From: DASQFI01 sp035633215
Lineage (GTDB): Bacteria; Acidobacteriota; Vicinamibacteria; Vicinamibacterales; SCN-69-37
Assembly: GCA_035633215.1 (NCBI GenBank)
Contig: DASQFI010000058.1
Span: 62,001 to 126,000, forward strand
Length of the DNA stretch: 64,000 nucleotides
Direction of reading: 5' to 3'
This document shows, one piece after another, positions 7,701-16,450 of the stretch. The notes under the pieces are model-generated. The model was not told where the DNA came from, ran no database searches, and worked only from the letters and a program-made list of their open reading frames with translations. A program made the position numbers and the translations under genes. Each line of letters opens with the position of its first letter. The first letter of the stretch is position 1.

Positions 7701-10178
7701 ATGGCTGCCGTCACTTCGTCTCCAGTCCCACCGTCGCCCTCGGCCGACGCGAGCGGGGGCACCGCGTCGCGTCCAGGGTCCGGCCTTTCCTCCAGGGAAG
7801 CGCAGCGGCGACTGGCCGAGTTCGGCCCCAACGAGATCCGTCGCGAGCAGACGACCACTCTTCTGACGCTGTTCGCCCGCCAGTTCGCGAGCCCGGTCAT
7901 CTGGCTCCTGCTTGGTGCGAGCGTTCTGTCGGCAGCCCTCGGCGAGCTGCTCGATGCGATCGCGATCGGGGCGATTGTGATCGTCAACGCGGTGATTGGG
8001 TTCCTCCAGGAATACCGGGCAGAGAGTGCGGTCATGGCGCTCCGCTCGATGACGGCGCCACGCGCACGAGTCATGCGGGACGGCCACAGCGTCATGGTGC
8101 CAGCGGACACCATGGTTCCAGGCGATCTGCTTGTGCTCGAGGCGGGCGACGTCGCCGCGGCTGACGCACGGCTTCACACCGCTCACGCCCTGACCACGAA
8201 TGAAGCGCCCTTGACGGGCGAAAGCACCCCGGTCGAGAAGCGGACGGCGCCGACGGCACCGGACACACCGCTGGCCGAACGCCATGACTTCGTGTTTATG
8301 GGCACGTCCATCGCGACCGGCACCGGCCTCGCCGAGGTCGTCGCGACCGGGATGCAGACCGAGCTCGGCAGAATCGCCCACCTGTTAGCGACAGCGGAAG
8401 AGAGCGTGACTCCGCTGCAGCGGCGTCTTGCGCGTGTCAGTCAGACGCTGCTGTACATCTGTGGCGGCATCGTGGCGTTGGTTGCGTTGGCGGGGCTGCT
8501 GCGCGGGTGGCCACTCATGCAGGTGTTCATGGCGGCGGTCTCGCTGGCGGTTGCCGCCGTTCCCGAAGGGCTGCCGGCAGTGGTCACGATCGCGCTCGCC
8601 GTCGGCGTGCAGCGCATGGCGGCGCGCAAGGTCCTCGTCCGGAGGCTGCCGGCGGTTGAAACCCTGGGCTGCGCGACCGTGATCTGCACGGACAAGACCG
8701 GCACGCTCACGACCGGCGTCATGCGCGTGCGCGAGCTCTGGGGTCCCGACCACACCGGCCTGCTACTCGCGGGAACGGCCTGCTCCGACGCGGAAATTGG
8801 GCGCGACGGAGGTGGCGGCGTCGGCGATCCGACGGAGCTGGCGATCCTGATAGCGGCGGCCGAACGGGGGATCCACCGCGACGAGATTGAAGCAACCAAT
8901 CATCGAGTCGCCGTTGTCCCGTTCGATTCCGTGCAGAAGCGGATGTCCATCGAGCGCGCCGACGGCCGCGTGTACATCAAGGGGGCCGTCGAAAGCGTCC
9001 TGCCGCTCTGCGTGGCCGGCGTGGATAACGCCTCAGAGGCGAACGCCCAAATGGCTGAACGCGGTCTCCGTATCCTGGCGGTGGCCGTCGCGCCGGCCGG
9101 CCCGGAGCTCCGAGCCACGCTGCTCGGACTGGTTGGCATCGCGGACCCGCCGCGCACCGAGGCCATCGAGGCGGTGGCTGCCGCGCGGGCCGCCGGCATC
9201 ACGACGGTGATGATCACAGGGGACCATCCCGTGACCGCCCGCGCGATCGCGCGGGAGCTCGGCATCCTGTCAGGCCCAGACGCACCAGACGATGTCGTCC
9301 ACGCGCGAGCCACGCCCGAGGACAAGATCAGGATCGTTCGTGAGTGGAAGACGCGGGGCGCCGTCGTGGCGATGACCGGTGACGGCGTGAACGATGCACC
9401 GGCCCTCCGCGAGGCCCACATCGGGATCGCGATGGGACTGACGGGCACCGAGGTGACACGCGAAGCGTCGGATATGGTGCTGGCCGACGACAATTTCGCC
9501 AGCATCGTCGCGGCCATTCGCGAGGGTCGCGGGATCTTCGACAACATCCGCAAAACACTCGTCTACCTGCTGTCAGGCAACACCGCGGAGCTCACCGTGA
9601 TGCTCGTGGCGGCGCTCGGCGGACTTCCGTTGCCATTACTCCCGCTGCATTTGCTCTGGATCAATGTCGTCACCGATGGGCTGCCCGCGTTGGCGCTCGT
9701 CGTCGATCCACCGGAAGACGATGTCCTGCAGCGGCCTCCGCGTCATCCCGACGAGTCGATGCTGGGCCGCGCGGAGTGGCGCTTCATCATCACGACCGGC
9801 CTTCTGCAAGCGGCCGCGACCCTCGGTGTGTTTGTCTGGGCTTTGAACGCACGCGATCTGTCCGAGGCGCGCAACCTCGCATTCTCGGTGCTGGTCTTCG
9901 GCGAGCTATTCCGGGCATTCGCCGCGCGGAGCACCTCAAAGGTGTTCTGGGAGGTCGGTGCGTTCACAAACCTGCGCTTGCTGGGTGTGGTCTTCTTCTC
10001 GGTCCTGATGCAGCTCGGGATCCACTACATCCCGGCTGCGCAGACCGTGTTTGAGGTCGGTCCGCTCTCGGCCGCTGACTGTGCGCTGACGCTGCTGGTG
10101 GCACTTGGACCGGTCACGGTCATTGAGGTGTCGAAGCTCTTCCGCCGCTGGCGTGCCGCTCAAAGGAAGAATGGGTGA
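7701..10178 (+). CDS. Type II cation-transporting P-type ATPase (Ca2+-ATPase-like)
   Basis: 825 residues from ATG 7701, which follows AGGAGA at 7691-7696. Domains in order: an N-terminal cation-ATPase motif 'LSSREAQRRLAEFGPNEI', two membrane helices, the actuator with 'LTGES', the helix motif 'VPEGLP' typical of type II pumps, phosphorylation motif 'DKTGTLT' with Asp331, 'MTGDGVNDAP', and a C-terminal six-helix block. The 'VPEGLP' motif, in place of CPC or CPH, places it with Ca2+/Na+/Mg2+-type pumps, not with copper ATPases. It is cotranscribed with the Cus system by position. The ion cannot be assigned from sequence alone; calcium or manganese is plausible. Confidence 0.88.
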   Translation: MAAVTSSPVPPSPSADASGGTASRPGSGLSSREAQRRLAEFGPNEIRREQTTTLLTLFARQFASPVIWLLLGASVLSAALGELLDAIAIGAIVIVNAVIGFLQEYRAESAVMALRSMTAPRARVMRDGHSVMVPADTMVPGDLLVLEAGDVAAADARLHTAHALTTNEAPLTGESTPVEKRTAPTAPDTPLAERHDFVFMGTSIATGTGLAEVVATGMQTELGRIAHLLATAEESVTPLQRRLARVSQTLLYICGGIVALVALAGLLRGWPLMQVFMAAVSLAVAAVPEGLPAVVTIALAVGVQRMAARKVLVRRLPAVETLGCATVICTDKTGTLTTGVMRVRELWGPDHTGLLLAGTACSDAEIGRDGGGGVGDPTELAILIAAAERGIHRDEIEATNHRVAVVPFDSVQKRMSIERADGRVYIKGAVESVLPLCVAGVDNASEANAQMAERGLRILAVAVAPAGPELRATLLGLVGIADPPRTEAIEAVAAARAAGITTVMITGDHPVTARAIARELGILSGPDAPDDVVHARATPEDKIRIVREWKTRGAVVAMTGDGVNDAPALREAHIGIAMGLTGTEVTREASDMVLADDNFASIVAAIREGRGIFDNIRKTLVYLLSGNTAELTVMLVAALGGLPLPLLPLHLLWINVVTDGLPALALVVDPPEDDVLQRPPRHPDESMLGRAEWRFIITTGLLQAAATLGVFVWALNARDLSEARNLAFSVLVFGELFRAFAARSTSKVFWEVGAFTNLRLLGVVFFSVLMQLGIHYIPAAQTVFEVGPLSAADCALTLLVALGPVTVIEVSKLFRRWRAAQRKNG

Positions 10179-10185
10179 GCAGATT

Positions 10186-10269
10186 GTGAAAGAGACGACA
10201 GTGCAAATCGACGGGATGATGTCCATCTTTGACGATGCGGGCGTCGAGAAGCAGGTCAAACGCCGATAG
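10186..10269 (+). pseudogene. Remnant of a heavy-metal-associated (HMA) domain
   Basis: A 27-codon frame from GTG 10186 reads 'TVQIDGMMSIFDDAGVEKQ'. This resembles the beginning of an HMA metal-binding domain (usual core GMxCxxCxxxVEKxL), but both core cysteines are absent and it stops at once. It is probably the leftover 5' end of a metal ATPase or metallochaperone gene that once followed in this operon. Confidence 0.4.
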
Positions 10270-10472
10270 AATTTCTGAAAGCGACACGTTCAAACAACCA
10301 TCGAGCCTGGAGAACGTCGCAACCGCATGGGGCGCCGTTCACCCGCCTGACGCCGTCTCTCTAGCGGCGCTCGCGCACCCGGGGTCGCGACCGGGCCCTC
10401 CCGTCGCAGTCGTGGTCCATCGGCGCGATCGGCGCCTGCGATCCAACACGATCCTCCTGCGTCGCGGCAGGA
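10270..10472. other. Non-coding stretch
   Basis: This lies between the HMA remnant and the 3' end of the minus-strand membrane-protein gene. No reading frame with recognisable content, no clear terminator and no RNA gene was seen. Confidence 0.5.
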
Positions 10473-11021
10473 TCAAGGTCGCGGATAGCGCGCCACTGCC
10501 GCTTGTACGCCGTCCCGATCTTCAGTGCTGGGCTGTCCCGCATTCTGGGATATTGCTGCACCACGAAGCGCCGACGGTCGTCCGACCGTCCAACCCGTCT
10601 TGCGGAGCCAGCTGAGGCCGACAAGCGCGATGAGCAATCCAAGCAGGAGGTAGACAGCCTGGAGTGGAGGGTCATTGCTGTATCCGATGAACGCGATCTG
10701 AGCTGCTATCCAGATGAGGAGGGCCAGCCCAACGCCAAGTGCGAGCAACGGGGCGGTCGGATGGCGGCGCCAGGCCACTGCGGCGGCGCCCAGCGGACCG
10801 ACTCCAAGAACGGCGAAGAGGATCAGCCCTGGCACGAAGTAGGTGTTGAACGGCGTTCCGATCAATGAGGAGAGCGGCAGCGGGATGATCTCGCCGCGCG
10901 GCCCGAGCATGAGCGCGGCGCCGCCCGCGATCGCCCCGACGCCCAGCGAGAGCTCGAGACTGATTGCCGACACAGCATGATGACCAAGGTGCTCGCGAGA
11001 TCCAGTCGACATCGTCGCCAT
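10473..11021 (-). CDS. Four-helix membrane protein of unknown function
   Basis: 182 residues from ATG 11021; ATG 11012 is an alternative, and the frame remains open further upstream without similarity. Four hydrophobic stretches are visible: 'AVSAISLELSLGVGAIAGGA', 'YFVPGLILFAVLGVGPLGAA', 'LLALGVGLALLIWIAAQIAF' and 'AVYLLLGLLIALVGLSWL'. 'GPRGEIIPLPLSSLIGTPF' lies between helices one and two. It is a plausible integral membrane protein in an otherwise decayed region. The last about 40 residues look poorly conserved and may be read-through past a lost stop. Confidence 0.6.
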   Translation of the reverse strand: MATMSTGSREHLGHHAVSAISLELSLGVGAIAGGAALMLGPRGEIIPLPLSSLIGTPFNTYFVPGLILFAVLGVGPLGAAAVAWRRHPTAPLLALGVGLALLIWIAAQIAFIGYSNDPPLQAVYLLLGLLIALVGLSWLRKTGWTVGRPSALRGAAISQNAGQPSTEDRDGVQAAVARYPRP

Positions 11022-11220
11022 CTGCTCATTCTGGGCGCGCACGGGGCGCGCGAGGAACGCACGATCGATCGCGCCCCTAAAGCTGAATTGTATCCAGTTC
11101 GAATCAACGTGACCGTTCGCCACGGAAATCGGCACGCCGAGCCACCGCGTCGCCGTCCGGGCGCGTGGGCCCGACCGTCTTCATAAGCCGAGTATCACAA
11201 CCGCGTTCTGGACCGCGGTC

Positions 11221-11334
11221 TCAGGCGAGGACAACCGCGACGCCGCCATGCTCCTGGCGAGCCGGACGGACTGTGATTTCGACGTCCTCGCCGAGTGCGG
11301 TTCGGAAATCCATGAGTCGCTCCACCGAGAACTA
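11221..11334 (-). pseudogene. C-terminal remnant of an XRE-type regulator (HigA-like)
   Basis: On the minus strand the frame reads 'VERLMDFRTALGEDVEITV' then 'RPARQEHGGVAVVLA' and a stop. This matches the tail of HTH/antitoxin regulators, in which a short helix is followed by a strand of the 'LGxDVEIxVRP' kind. An in-frame TAG at 11332-11334 removes the DNA-binding part. Confidence 0.4.
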
Positions 11335-11484
11335 CCCGCGCGATTCGGCAGCAGTAGCGATACGTGCGGCATGCAGCACGTACGCAGCCGACCCGAGTTG
11401 CGCGGTGTACGGCGCGGCAGGTACTGGTGTCCTGCCGATCTCTGATCTCCATCACGTCGCGGCTGTTTGTCCCTCATGAGCACC

Positions 11485-11775
11485 TCACCGCACCACGAGG
11501 ACTGGCACAGGGCATCTGTTCAGGGCACCCTCGGCGACGCTGCCCAACAAGAGGTGGCGGACGCCACTCGCGCCGCGCGCGCCCACGACGAGAAGATCGG
11601 CGCCCGCCGAGTCCACGGTGGCCAGCAAATCGTGCGGTGCGCCTGCGGTAACGGTGGTTCGGACGCGCCAGCCGGCGCGGGTGAGGGTAGCTTCAGCCCG
11701 TGCGAGGTCTTTCTTTGCCCGTGCGGTCCGCTGAGCGTTGACGCGTCGACCGTCCTTATGGCGTCGAGGCGCCCT
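11485..11775 (-). pseudogene. Universal stress protein (UspA) C-terminal remnant
   Basis: The minus-strand frame ending at TGA 11485-11487 encodes a good UspA C-terminal half: 'ARAEATLTRAGWRVRTTV', 'AGAPHDLLATVDSAGADLLV', and the ATP-binding pattern G-x2-G-x9-G-S in 'GARGASGVRHLLLGSVAEGA', finishing 'CPVPVLVVR'. There is no proper start; upstream the frame runs into the chimeric MFS/UspA reading frame at 11774-11968. It is broken by a frameshift and probably also a deletion. Confidence 0.6.
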
Positions 11776-11968
11776 ACGCGCGCAGCGAATCAGCGATTCG
11801 AACGGCTTCCTGAAAGAGATCGCCGTGCATGACGATCGCCCGTGGCGTCGCCCCTTCCGTCTGCGCCAACCGCTCGACGTAGAAGGGAAGCACTGGAAAT
11901 CTGATCCCGAATCCGATCATGACAACGAACAAACACGCGAGAAGGACGAACAGGCGGTTGCCAATCAC
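11774..11968 (-). pseudogene. Chimeric remnant: MFS transporter N-terminus joined to UspA segment
   Basis: A 64-codon frame (GTG 11968) opens with a typical MFS drug-transporter start, 'LFVLLACLFVVMIGFGI' then 'FPVLPFYVERLA', up to 'AIVMH'. It continues without a break into 'GDLFQEAVRIADSLRA', which resembles the middle of a UspA domain, and stops. The UspA C-terminal remnant follows in another frame. The join suggests a deletion that removed most of the transporter gene and part of a usp gene. Confidence 0.5.
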
Positions 11969-12053
11969 GGCAGGTCCGAAGTTCCATTTTCTCGTCGAAA
12001 GCGAACACGGCGGCGGCCCAGCCGCGGGCAGATCGCGATGAGACGTGGATCAG

Positions 12054-14474
12054 TCACGACTTCTTGCGTCGCCGTGAGCCTGATGACCGACCACGGGCGC
12101 TCTGCGCGGTCGTGCTCAGACCCCATCTCCAGTTCCTGATCTCCGGCATGTCCTCGCCGTGCCTATCGATGTATTGCTTGTGCTCGATCAGCTTGTCGCG
12201 GATCGCTTGCTGGGCGTAGGCCGCGCGAGGACCAAGAGCGGGTACGCGGGCAATGACGTCGGCGACGAGGTGAAAGCGGTCGAGGTCGTTCAGCACGACC
12301 ATGTCGAAGGGAGTGGTCGTCGTGCCTTCTTCCTTGTAGCCGCGCACGTGCAGGTTGCGATGATTCGTGCGGCGATAGGTCAGGCGATGGATGAGCAACG
12401 GATACCCGTGATAGGCAAAGATGATCGGCTTGTCGGTCGTGAAGAGCACGTCGAACTCTTTGTCGCTCAACCCATGGGGGTGCTCGCTCTGCGGTTGGAG
12501 CTTCATGAGATTGACGACGTTGATCACCCGCACTTTCAAGTCGGGGAAGTGGCTCCGCAGGAACTCGACCGCCGCCAGCGTTTCGAGCGTCGGCACGTCC
12601 CCGCAGCACGCCATGACGACATCCGGCTCGCCGCCCTGATCGTTGCTGGCCCACGACCAGATGCCGAGGCCGGCAGTGCTGTGCTTGACGGCCGCGTCCA
12701 TGTCCAACCATTGCGGCGACGGCTGCTTACCGGCGACGATGACGTTGACGTAGTTGCGGCTGCGCAAGCAGTGGTCTGTGACCGAGAGCAGCGTGTTCGC
12801 GTCGGGCGGCAGATAGACACGGATGATGTCGGCCTTCTTGTTCACCACGTGGTCGATGAAGCCGGGGTCTTGATGGCTGAAGCCGTTGTGGTCCTGCCGC
12901 CAGACGTGCGACGTGAGCAGATAGTTGAGCGAGGCAATCGGCCGGCGCCACGGAATCTGATTCGAGACCTTCAGCCATTTGGCGTGCTGGTTGAACATGG
13001 AATCGATGATGTGAATGAACGCCTCGTAGCAGGAAAAAAACCCGTGCCGCCCGGAAAGCAGATAGCCTTCGAGCCAGCCTTGGCACTGGTGCTCGCTGAG
13101 CATCTCCATCACGCGGCCATCGGGCGCGACGTGGTCGTCGACCGGAAGGATCTCGGCGGTTGAGCAACGATTCGTCACCTCGAACACGGCGCCCCACCGA
13201 TTCGAGGTCGTTTCGTCCGGGCTGAAAACGCGGAAATTGTCTGGGTTGTGTTTGATGACGTCGCGGATGAATTCGCCCTGGACTCTCGTGGCCTCCGCGT
13301 CGACGGCGCCCGGCTGCGGCACGGTCACGGTGTAGGCGCGGAAGTCTGGCAGCTGCAGGTCGCGCAGCAAGAGGCCTCCGTTGGCGTGGGGATTGGCGCT
13401 CATGCGCCGCTCCCCTGTGGGAGCCAATGCGGCAAGGTCGGGGATGAGCCGGCCCGTCTTGTCGAACAAGTCCTGCGGACGGTAGCTCTTCAGCCACTTC
13501 TCCAGAATCTTCACGTGGCCCGGCCGGCTCATGTCGCCCATCGGCACCTGATGCGAGCGAAACGTGCCCTCGGTCTGTTTCCCGTCCACCACCCTCGGGC
13601 CAGTCCACCCCTTGGGCGAGCGGAGGATGATCATGGGCCAGCGCGGACGCGCCGTGAAACCGTTCGCGCGGGCATCGCGCTGGATGCGACGAATGTCGCC
13701 GACGACGGTGTCGAGTGTCGAGGCCATCCGTTGGTGCATGTCCATCGGGTCGTCGCCCTCGACGACCCAGGGCACGTAGCCGTAGCCGCGTATCAGTGCC
13801 TCCAATTCCTCGGGCGGGACACGCGCCAGCACGGTAGGGCCCGCAATCTTGTACCCGTTCAAGTGCAGGATGGGCAGCACGGCGCCGTCATGGACCGGAT
13901 TGAGAAACTTGTTCGAGTGCCAACTGGTAGCGAGCGCAGCGGTTTCCGCTTCGCCGTCGCCGACGACGCAAGCCACGAGGAGATCGGGATTGTCGAACGC
14001 CGCTCCAAAGGCGTGCGACAGCGAGTAGCCGAGTTCCCCACCCTCGTGAATCGAGCCGGGCGTCTCCGGCGCGACGTGGCTTGGGATGCCCCCGGGGAAC
14101 GAGAACTGCGTGAACAAGCGCTTCATTCCCTCTTCGTCTTGCGAAATGTGTGGATACACTTCGCTGTACGTCTGCTCCAGATACGCGTTCGCCACCATCC
14201 CGGGACCGCCGTGACCCGGACCGGCGATGTAGATGACGCTCAGCTCGTGTTCCTTGATCACGCGATTCAGGTGCACGTACATGAAGTTCAGCCCAGGCGT
14301 CGTGCCCCAATGACCCAACAGACGAGGCTTGATGTGCGCCAGGGTGAGCGGCTTCTTCAATAGCGGGTTGTCATAGAGGTAGATCTGCCCGACGGAGAGG
14401 TAGTTCGCGGCCCGCCAATACGCGTCGATCTTGCGGAGTACTGCTGCAGAAAGCGGCGGCGATTGTGCGTTCAT
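12054..14474 (-). CDS. xfp: Xylulose-5-P/fructose-6-P phosphoketolase
   Basis: 806 residues, full length for the family. The enzyme is thiamine-diphosphate dependent and splits xylulose-5-P (and often fructose-6-P) with phosphate into acetyl-phosphate plus glyceraldehyde-3-P (or erythrose-4-P). Signature stretches: 'YLSVGQIYLYDNPLL', 'GHWGTTPGLNF', 'AGPGHGGPGMVANAYLEQTY', 'FPGGIPSHVAPETPGSIHEG', the ThDP segment 'GDGEAETAALATSWHSNKFL', and 'FSHQDPGFIDHVVNKKA'. It is the second gene of a minus-strand pair: its ATG overlaps the acetate kinase stop (14471-14474). Acetyl-phosphate made here can therefore be turned into acetate and ATP at once. Confidence 0.96.
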   Translation of the reverse strand: MNAQSPPLSAAVLRKIDAYWRAANYLSVGQIYLYDNPLLKKPLTLAHIKPRLLGHWGTTPGLNFMYVHLNRVIKEHELSVIYIAGPGHGGPGMVANAYLEQTYSEVYPHISQDEEGMKRLFTQFSFPGGIPSHVAPETPGSIHEGGELGYSLSHAFGAAFDNPDLLVACVVGDGEAETAALATSWHSNKFLNPVHDGAVLPILHLNGYKIAGPTVLARVPPEELEALIRGYGYVPWVVEGDDPMDMHQRMASTLDTVVGDIRRIQRDARANGFTARPRWPMIILRSPKGWTGPRVVDGKQTEGTFRSHQVPMGDMSRPGHVKILEKWLKSYRPQDLFDKTGRLIPDLAALAPTGERRMSANPHANGGLLLRDLQLPDFRAYTVTVPQPGAVDAEATRVQGEFIRDVIKHNPDNFRVFSPDETTSNRWGAVFEVTNRCSTAEILPVDDHVAPDGRVMEMLSEHQCQGWLEGYLLSGRHGFFSCYEAFIHIIDSMFNQHAKWLKVSNQIPWRRPIASLNYLLTSHVWRQDHNGFSHQDPGFIDHVVNKKADIIRVYLPPDANTLLSVTDHCLRSRNYVNVIVAGKQPSPQWLDMDAAVKHSTAGLGIWSWASNDQGGEPDVVMACCGDVPTLETLAAVEFLRSHFPDLKVRVINVVNLMKLQPQSEHPHGLSDKEFDVLFTTDKPIIFAYHGYPLLIHRLTYRRTNHRNLHVRGYKEEGTTTTPFDMVVLNDLDRFHLVADVIARVPALGPRAAYAQQAIRDKLIEHKQYIDRHGEDMPEIRNWRWGLSTTAQSARGRSSGSRRRKKS

Positions 14475-15682
14475 GGTTCACGTTCCGTTGTGTCTGCGCC
14501 CAGGCGGAGCACCCGGGACACCGAGCGGGCAATCATCTGTTCTTCGTTCGTGGGAATGACGCGTACCGTGACCCGGCTGGCCTCCGCGGAGATCACCGCG
14601 GCGTGCGCCGCGTTGCGCCCGTCATGCAGTTCGATACCAAGGAAGCCCAGGCCCTCACAGATGCGGGCGCGAATCGAGGCGCTCCGCTCTCCAATGCCCG
14701 CCGAGAACACGAGCGTGTCCAGCCCGCCAAGTGCGGCTGCGAATGCGCCCACCCATTTCTTCGCTTGGTAGCAGAACAGCGCCACGGCTTCCGCCGCCCG
14801 GACGTCGTCGGCTTCACGCGCGAGCAGGTCGCGCATATCGGAGCTGATCTCGGACACGCCAAGCAGCCCCGACTCGTGATTGATCATGTGATGGAACTGC
14901 GGCGCGGTCATCTGCTCCCTGTGCGCGAGAAACGACACCAGCCCTGGGTCCAGGTCACCCGTCCGCGTGCTCATCACCAAGCCGGCGGCGGGCGTGAAAC
15001 CCATACTGGTGTCGATGCTCGTGCCTCCCTGTACCGCGGCCATGCTGGCCCCATTGCCCAGATGAGCGAGGATCACCCGGTCGTGGGCGGCTTCCGGGCC
15101 CGCGGCACGGGCGAGCTCTTCGATGAGATAGGCGTACGACAGACCATGAAAACCGTATCGCTGCACGCCCTTCACCTGGTAGCGCCGTGGGATCGGCAAC
15201 AGCCTGGCGACAGGCGGCATGCTGCGATGAAACGCCGTGTCGAAGCAGGCGACTTGCGGCAGGTGTGGCTGACGCTCGCGAAACGCCTCGATCAACGCGA
15301 TCTCGCGCGGCAGGTGATCCGGTGCATAGGGCGTTGCGCGATGCAGCTCGTCGAGCACTTCAGGGGTAACTCGCTCCGGCTCCGTACGGGCCATCCCATG
15401 AACGACGCGGTGTCCCACGGCTTTCACGGTCGCGAACTCCTTACGCGCTTCGAGCCAGTCGATCAGGAGACCCGTCGCCGGCTTGTCGTCCGGCACTTCC
15501 GTGTGACCCTCGCGGGACGCGCCCTCCGTCGCTCGCCACGACAGAGTCGTGCCGCGCCGGCCGATCTGATCGAGCGCGCCGGATACCGATGGCTCCGGCA
15601 GCGTGCCGGCGTCGTACACTGCGAACTTGATGCTCGACGAGCCCCCGTTAATCGCCAGGACCGAGGCGGGAGATGGTGCCAT
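14471..15682 (-). CDS. ackA: Acetate kinase
   Basis: 403 residues from ATG 15682; upstream codons in the same frame lack family similarity. It transfers phosphate between acetyl-phosphate and ADP. Motifs seen: N-terminal 'VLAINGGSSSIKF' (usual form N-C-G-S-S-S), 'GHRVVHG', 'GFHGLSYAYL', 'HLGNGASMAAV', 'DTSMGFTPAAGLVMSTRTGD', 'FSAGIGERSASIR' and 'IPTNEEQMIAR'. The next gene on this strand is phosphoketolase, a classical partner. The only unusual point is Gly in place of the common Cys in the first motif, which is not catalytic. Confidence in the assignment is high. Confidence 0.95.
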   Translation of the reverse strand: MAPSPASVLAINGGSSSIKFAVYDAGTLPEPSVSGALDQIGRRGTTLSWRATEGASREGHTEVPDDKPATGLLIDWLEARKEFATVKAVGHRVVHGMARTEPERVTPEVLDELHRATPYAPDHLPREIALIEAFRERQPHLPQVACFDTAFHRSMPPVARLLPIPRRYQVKGVQRYGFHGLSYAYLIEELARAAGPEAAHDRVILAHLGNGASMAAVQGGTSIDTSMGFTPAAGLVMSTRTGDLDPGLVSFLAHREQMTAPQFHHMINHESGLLGVSEISSDMRDLLAREADDVRAAEAVALFCYQAKKWVGAFAAALGGLDTLVFSAGIGERSASIRARICEGLGFLGIELHDGRNAAHAAVISAEASRVTVRVIPTNEEQMIARSVSRVLRLGADTTEREP

Positions 15683-15980
15683 GAGTCTCAACCTATACCG
15701 GAACGTGTCACCGCGAGCAGCCAAGCGCGGTTGGGATCGGGTCGTCGATGCCTGGGGATTCAATGGAAGCATCCCGGGACCTACGATCCAGGTGAACGAC
15801 TCCGAAGCTCCCGGTTCTGCCAGCCCAGCGGATCGCGGACCCGGCCTGCCCCAGCAACATCACGCAGCCGAACGCGCCAAAAGCGGTCTACCAGCGGAGG
15901 TCTACTACTTCTGTTCCACAGCGGATCGCGACCAGTTCCGGAAGGATCCCGTCGCGTACCTGAAGGCACATCCCAGGTGA
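15681..15980 (+). pseudogene. Mosaic remnant: multicopper oxidase piece plus YHS-domain tail
   Basis: The frame begins with 'RGWDRVVDAWGFNGSIPGPT' then 'IQV', the first cupredoxin strand region of a multicopper oxidase. After about 25 unmatched residues it ends in 'EVYYFCSTADRDQFRKDPVA' then 'YLKAHPR', the second half of a YHS metal-binding domain, with one of the usual two cysteines. The two halves come from different proteins, so this is deletion debris. It also overlaps by two bases the divergent ackA start, so it cannot have a normal leader. Confidence 0.55.
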
Positions 15981-16016
15981 CAGGCGTGGACCCTCAACCC
16001 GAAAGTGTGGCGCCTG

Positions 16017-16136
16017 ATGAAACCCGTCCCTAAGGCCGCATTGCTGCTGGTGGGGCTGGCAGTCGTCGTGGGCGCGATCGGGCGCATGGTGCGCTCGACA
16101 GTCCGGTGGACAAGTAACGATAAGCAGGGGGATGCG
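16017..16136 (+). pseudogene. Short single-helix reading frame ahead of DUF1775 remnant
   Basis: From ATG 16017 the frame encodes 'MKPVPKAALLLVGLAVVVGA' then 'IGRMVRSTVRW', one membrane helix. It runs on in frame into the DUF1775 signal peptide. In the intact paralogous operon a cytochrome c gene with a similar N-terminal helix (56913) neighbours the DUF1775 gene, so this may be its leftover start. That link is weak. Confidence 0.3.
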
Positions 16137-16450
16137 ATGAAGACACGGCTGTTGTTTGCTGGCATGTTCGTCACCATGGCGGGGGCGGTCCTGTTTGCGC
16201 ATGTGACCAATCGCGCCCGCTGAGTCGAAGCTGGGCACGAGCGAACGCTACACGGTTCGTGTGCCGACGGAAGGTCAGGTCGCCACGGTTGGCGTGGACC
16301 TGGAGGTGCCAGAGGCCGTCACGGTCTCGAGCGTGCTGGCCTCCGGTGGCTGGACGAGCGAAGTCAAGCGCGAGGGGAATCGCATCGTCGCGGTCATGTG
16401 GAAAGTGAACATTCCAGCCGCGCACTACGCCGAACGAGCATTCGATCATG
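16137..16450 (+). pseudogene. YcnI-like (DUF1775) protein, frameshifted and truncated
   Basis: ATG 16137 follows a strong AGGGGG. The signal peptide ends in 'LFAHVT', after which one extra A near 16208 shifts the frame. Continuing one base over gives 'IAPAESKLGTSERYTVRVPT', 'EGQVATVGVDLEVPE' and 'VTVSSVLASGGWTSEVKREG'. This is almost the same as the intact copy at 56926-57348. After 'VNIPAAHYAE' similarity ends, and the last about 44 residues of the domain are missing where the next gene starts. DUF1775/YcnI proteins bind copper through the mature N-terminal His and a Trp; the His is still encoded, but the protein cannot be made intact. Confidence 0.75.

Noticed and set aside
11085..11125. 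tRNA-like T-loop GTTCGAATC
   Set aside because: The flanking bases cannot pair as a T-stem, and no acceptor or anticodon arm is present.
13248..14363. 371-codon plus-strand frame opposite phosphoketolase
   Set aside because: Mirror frame of a conserved gene with no recognisable motif.
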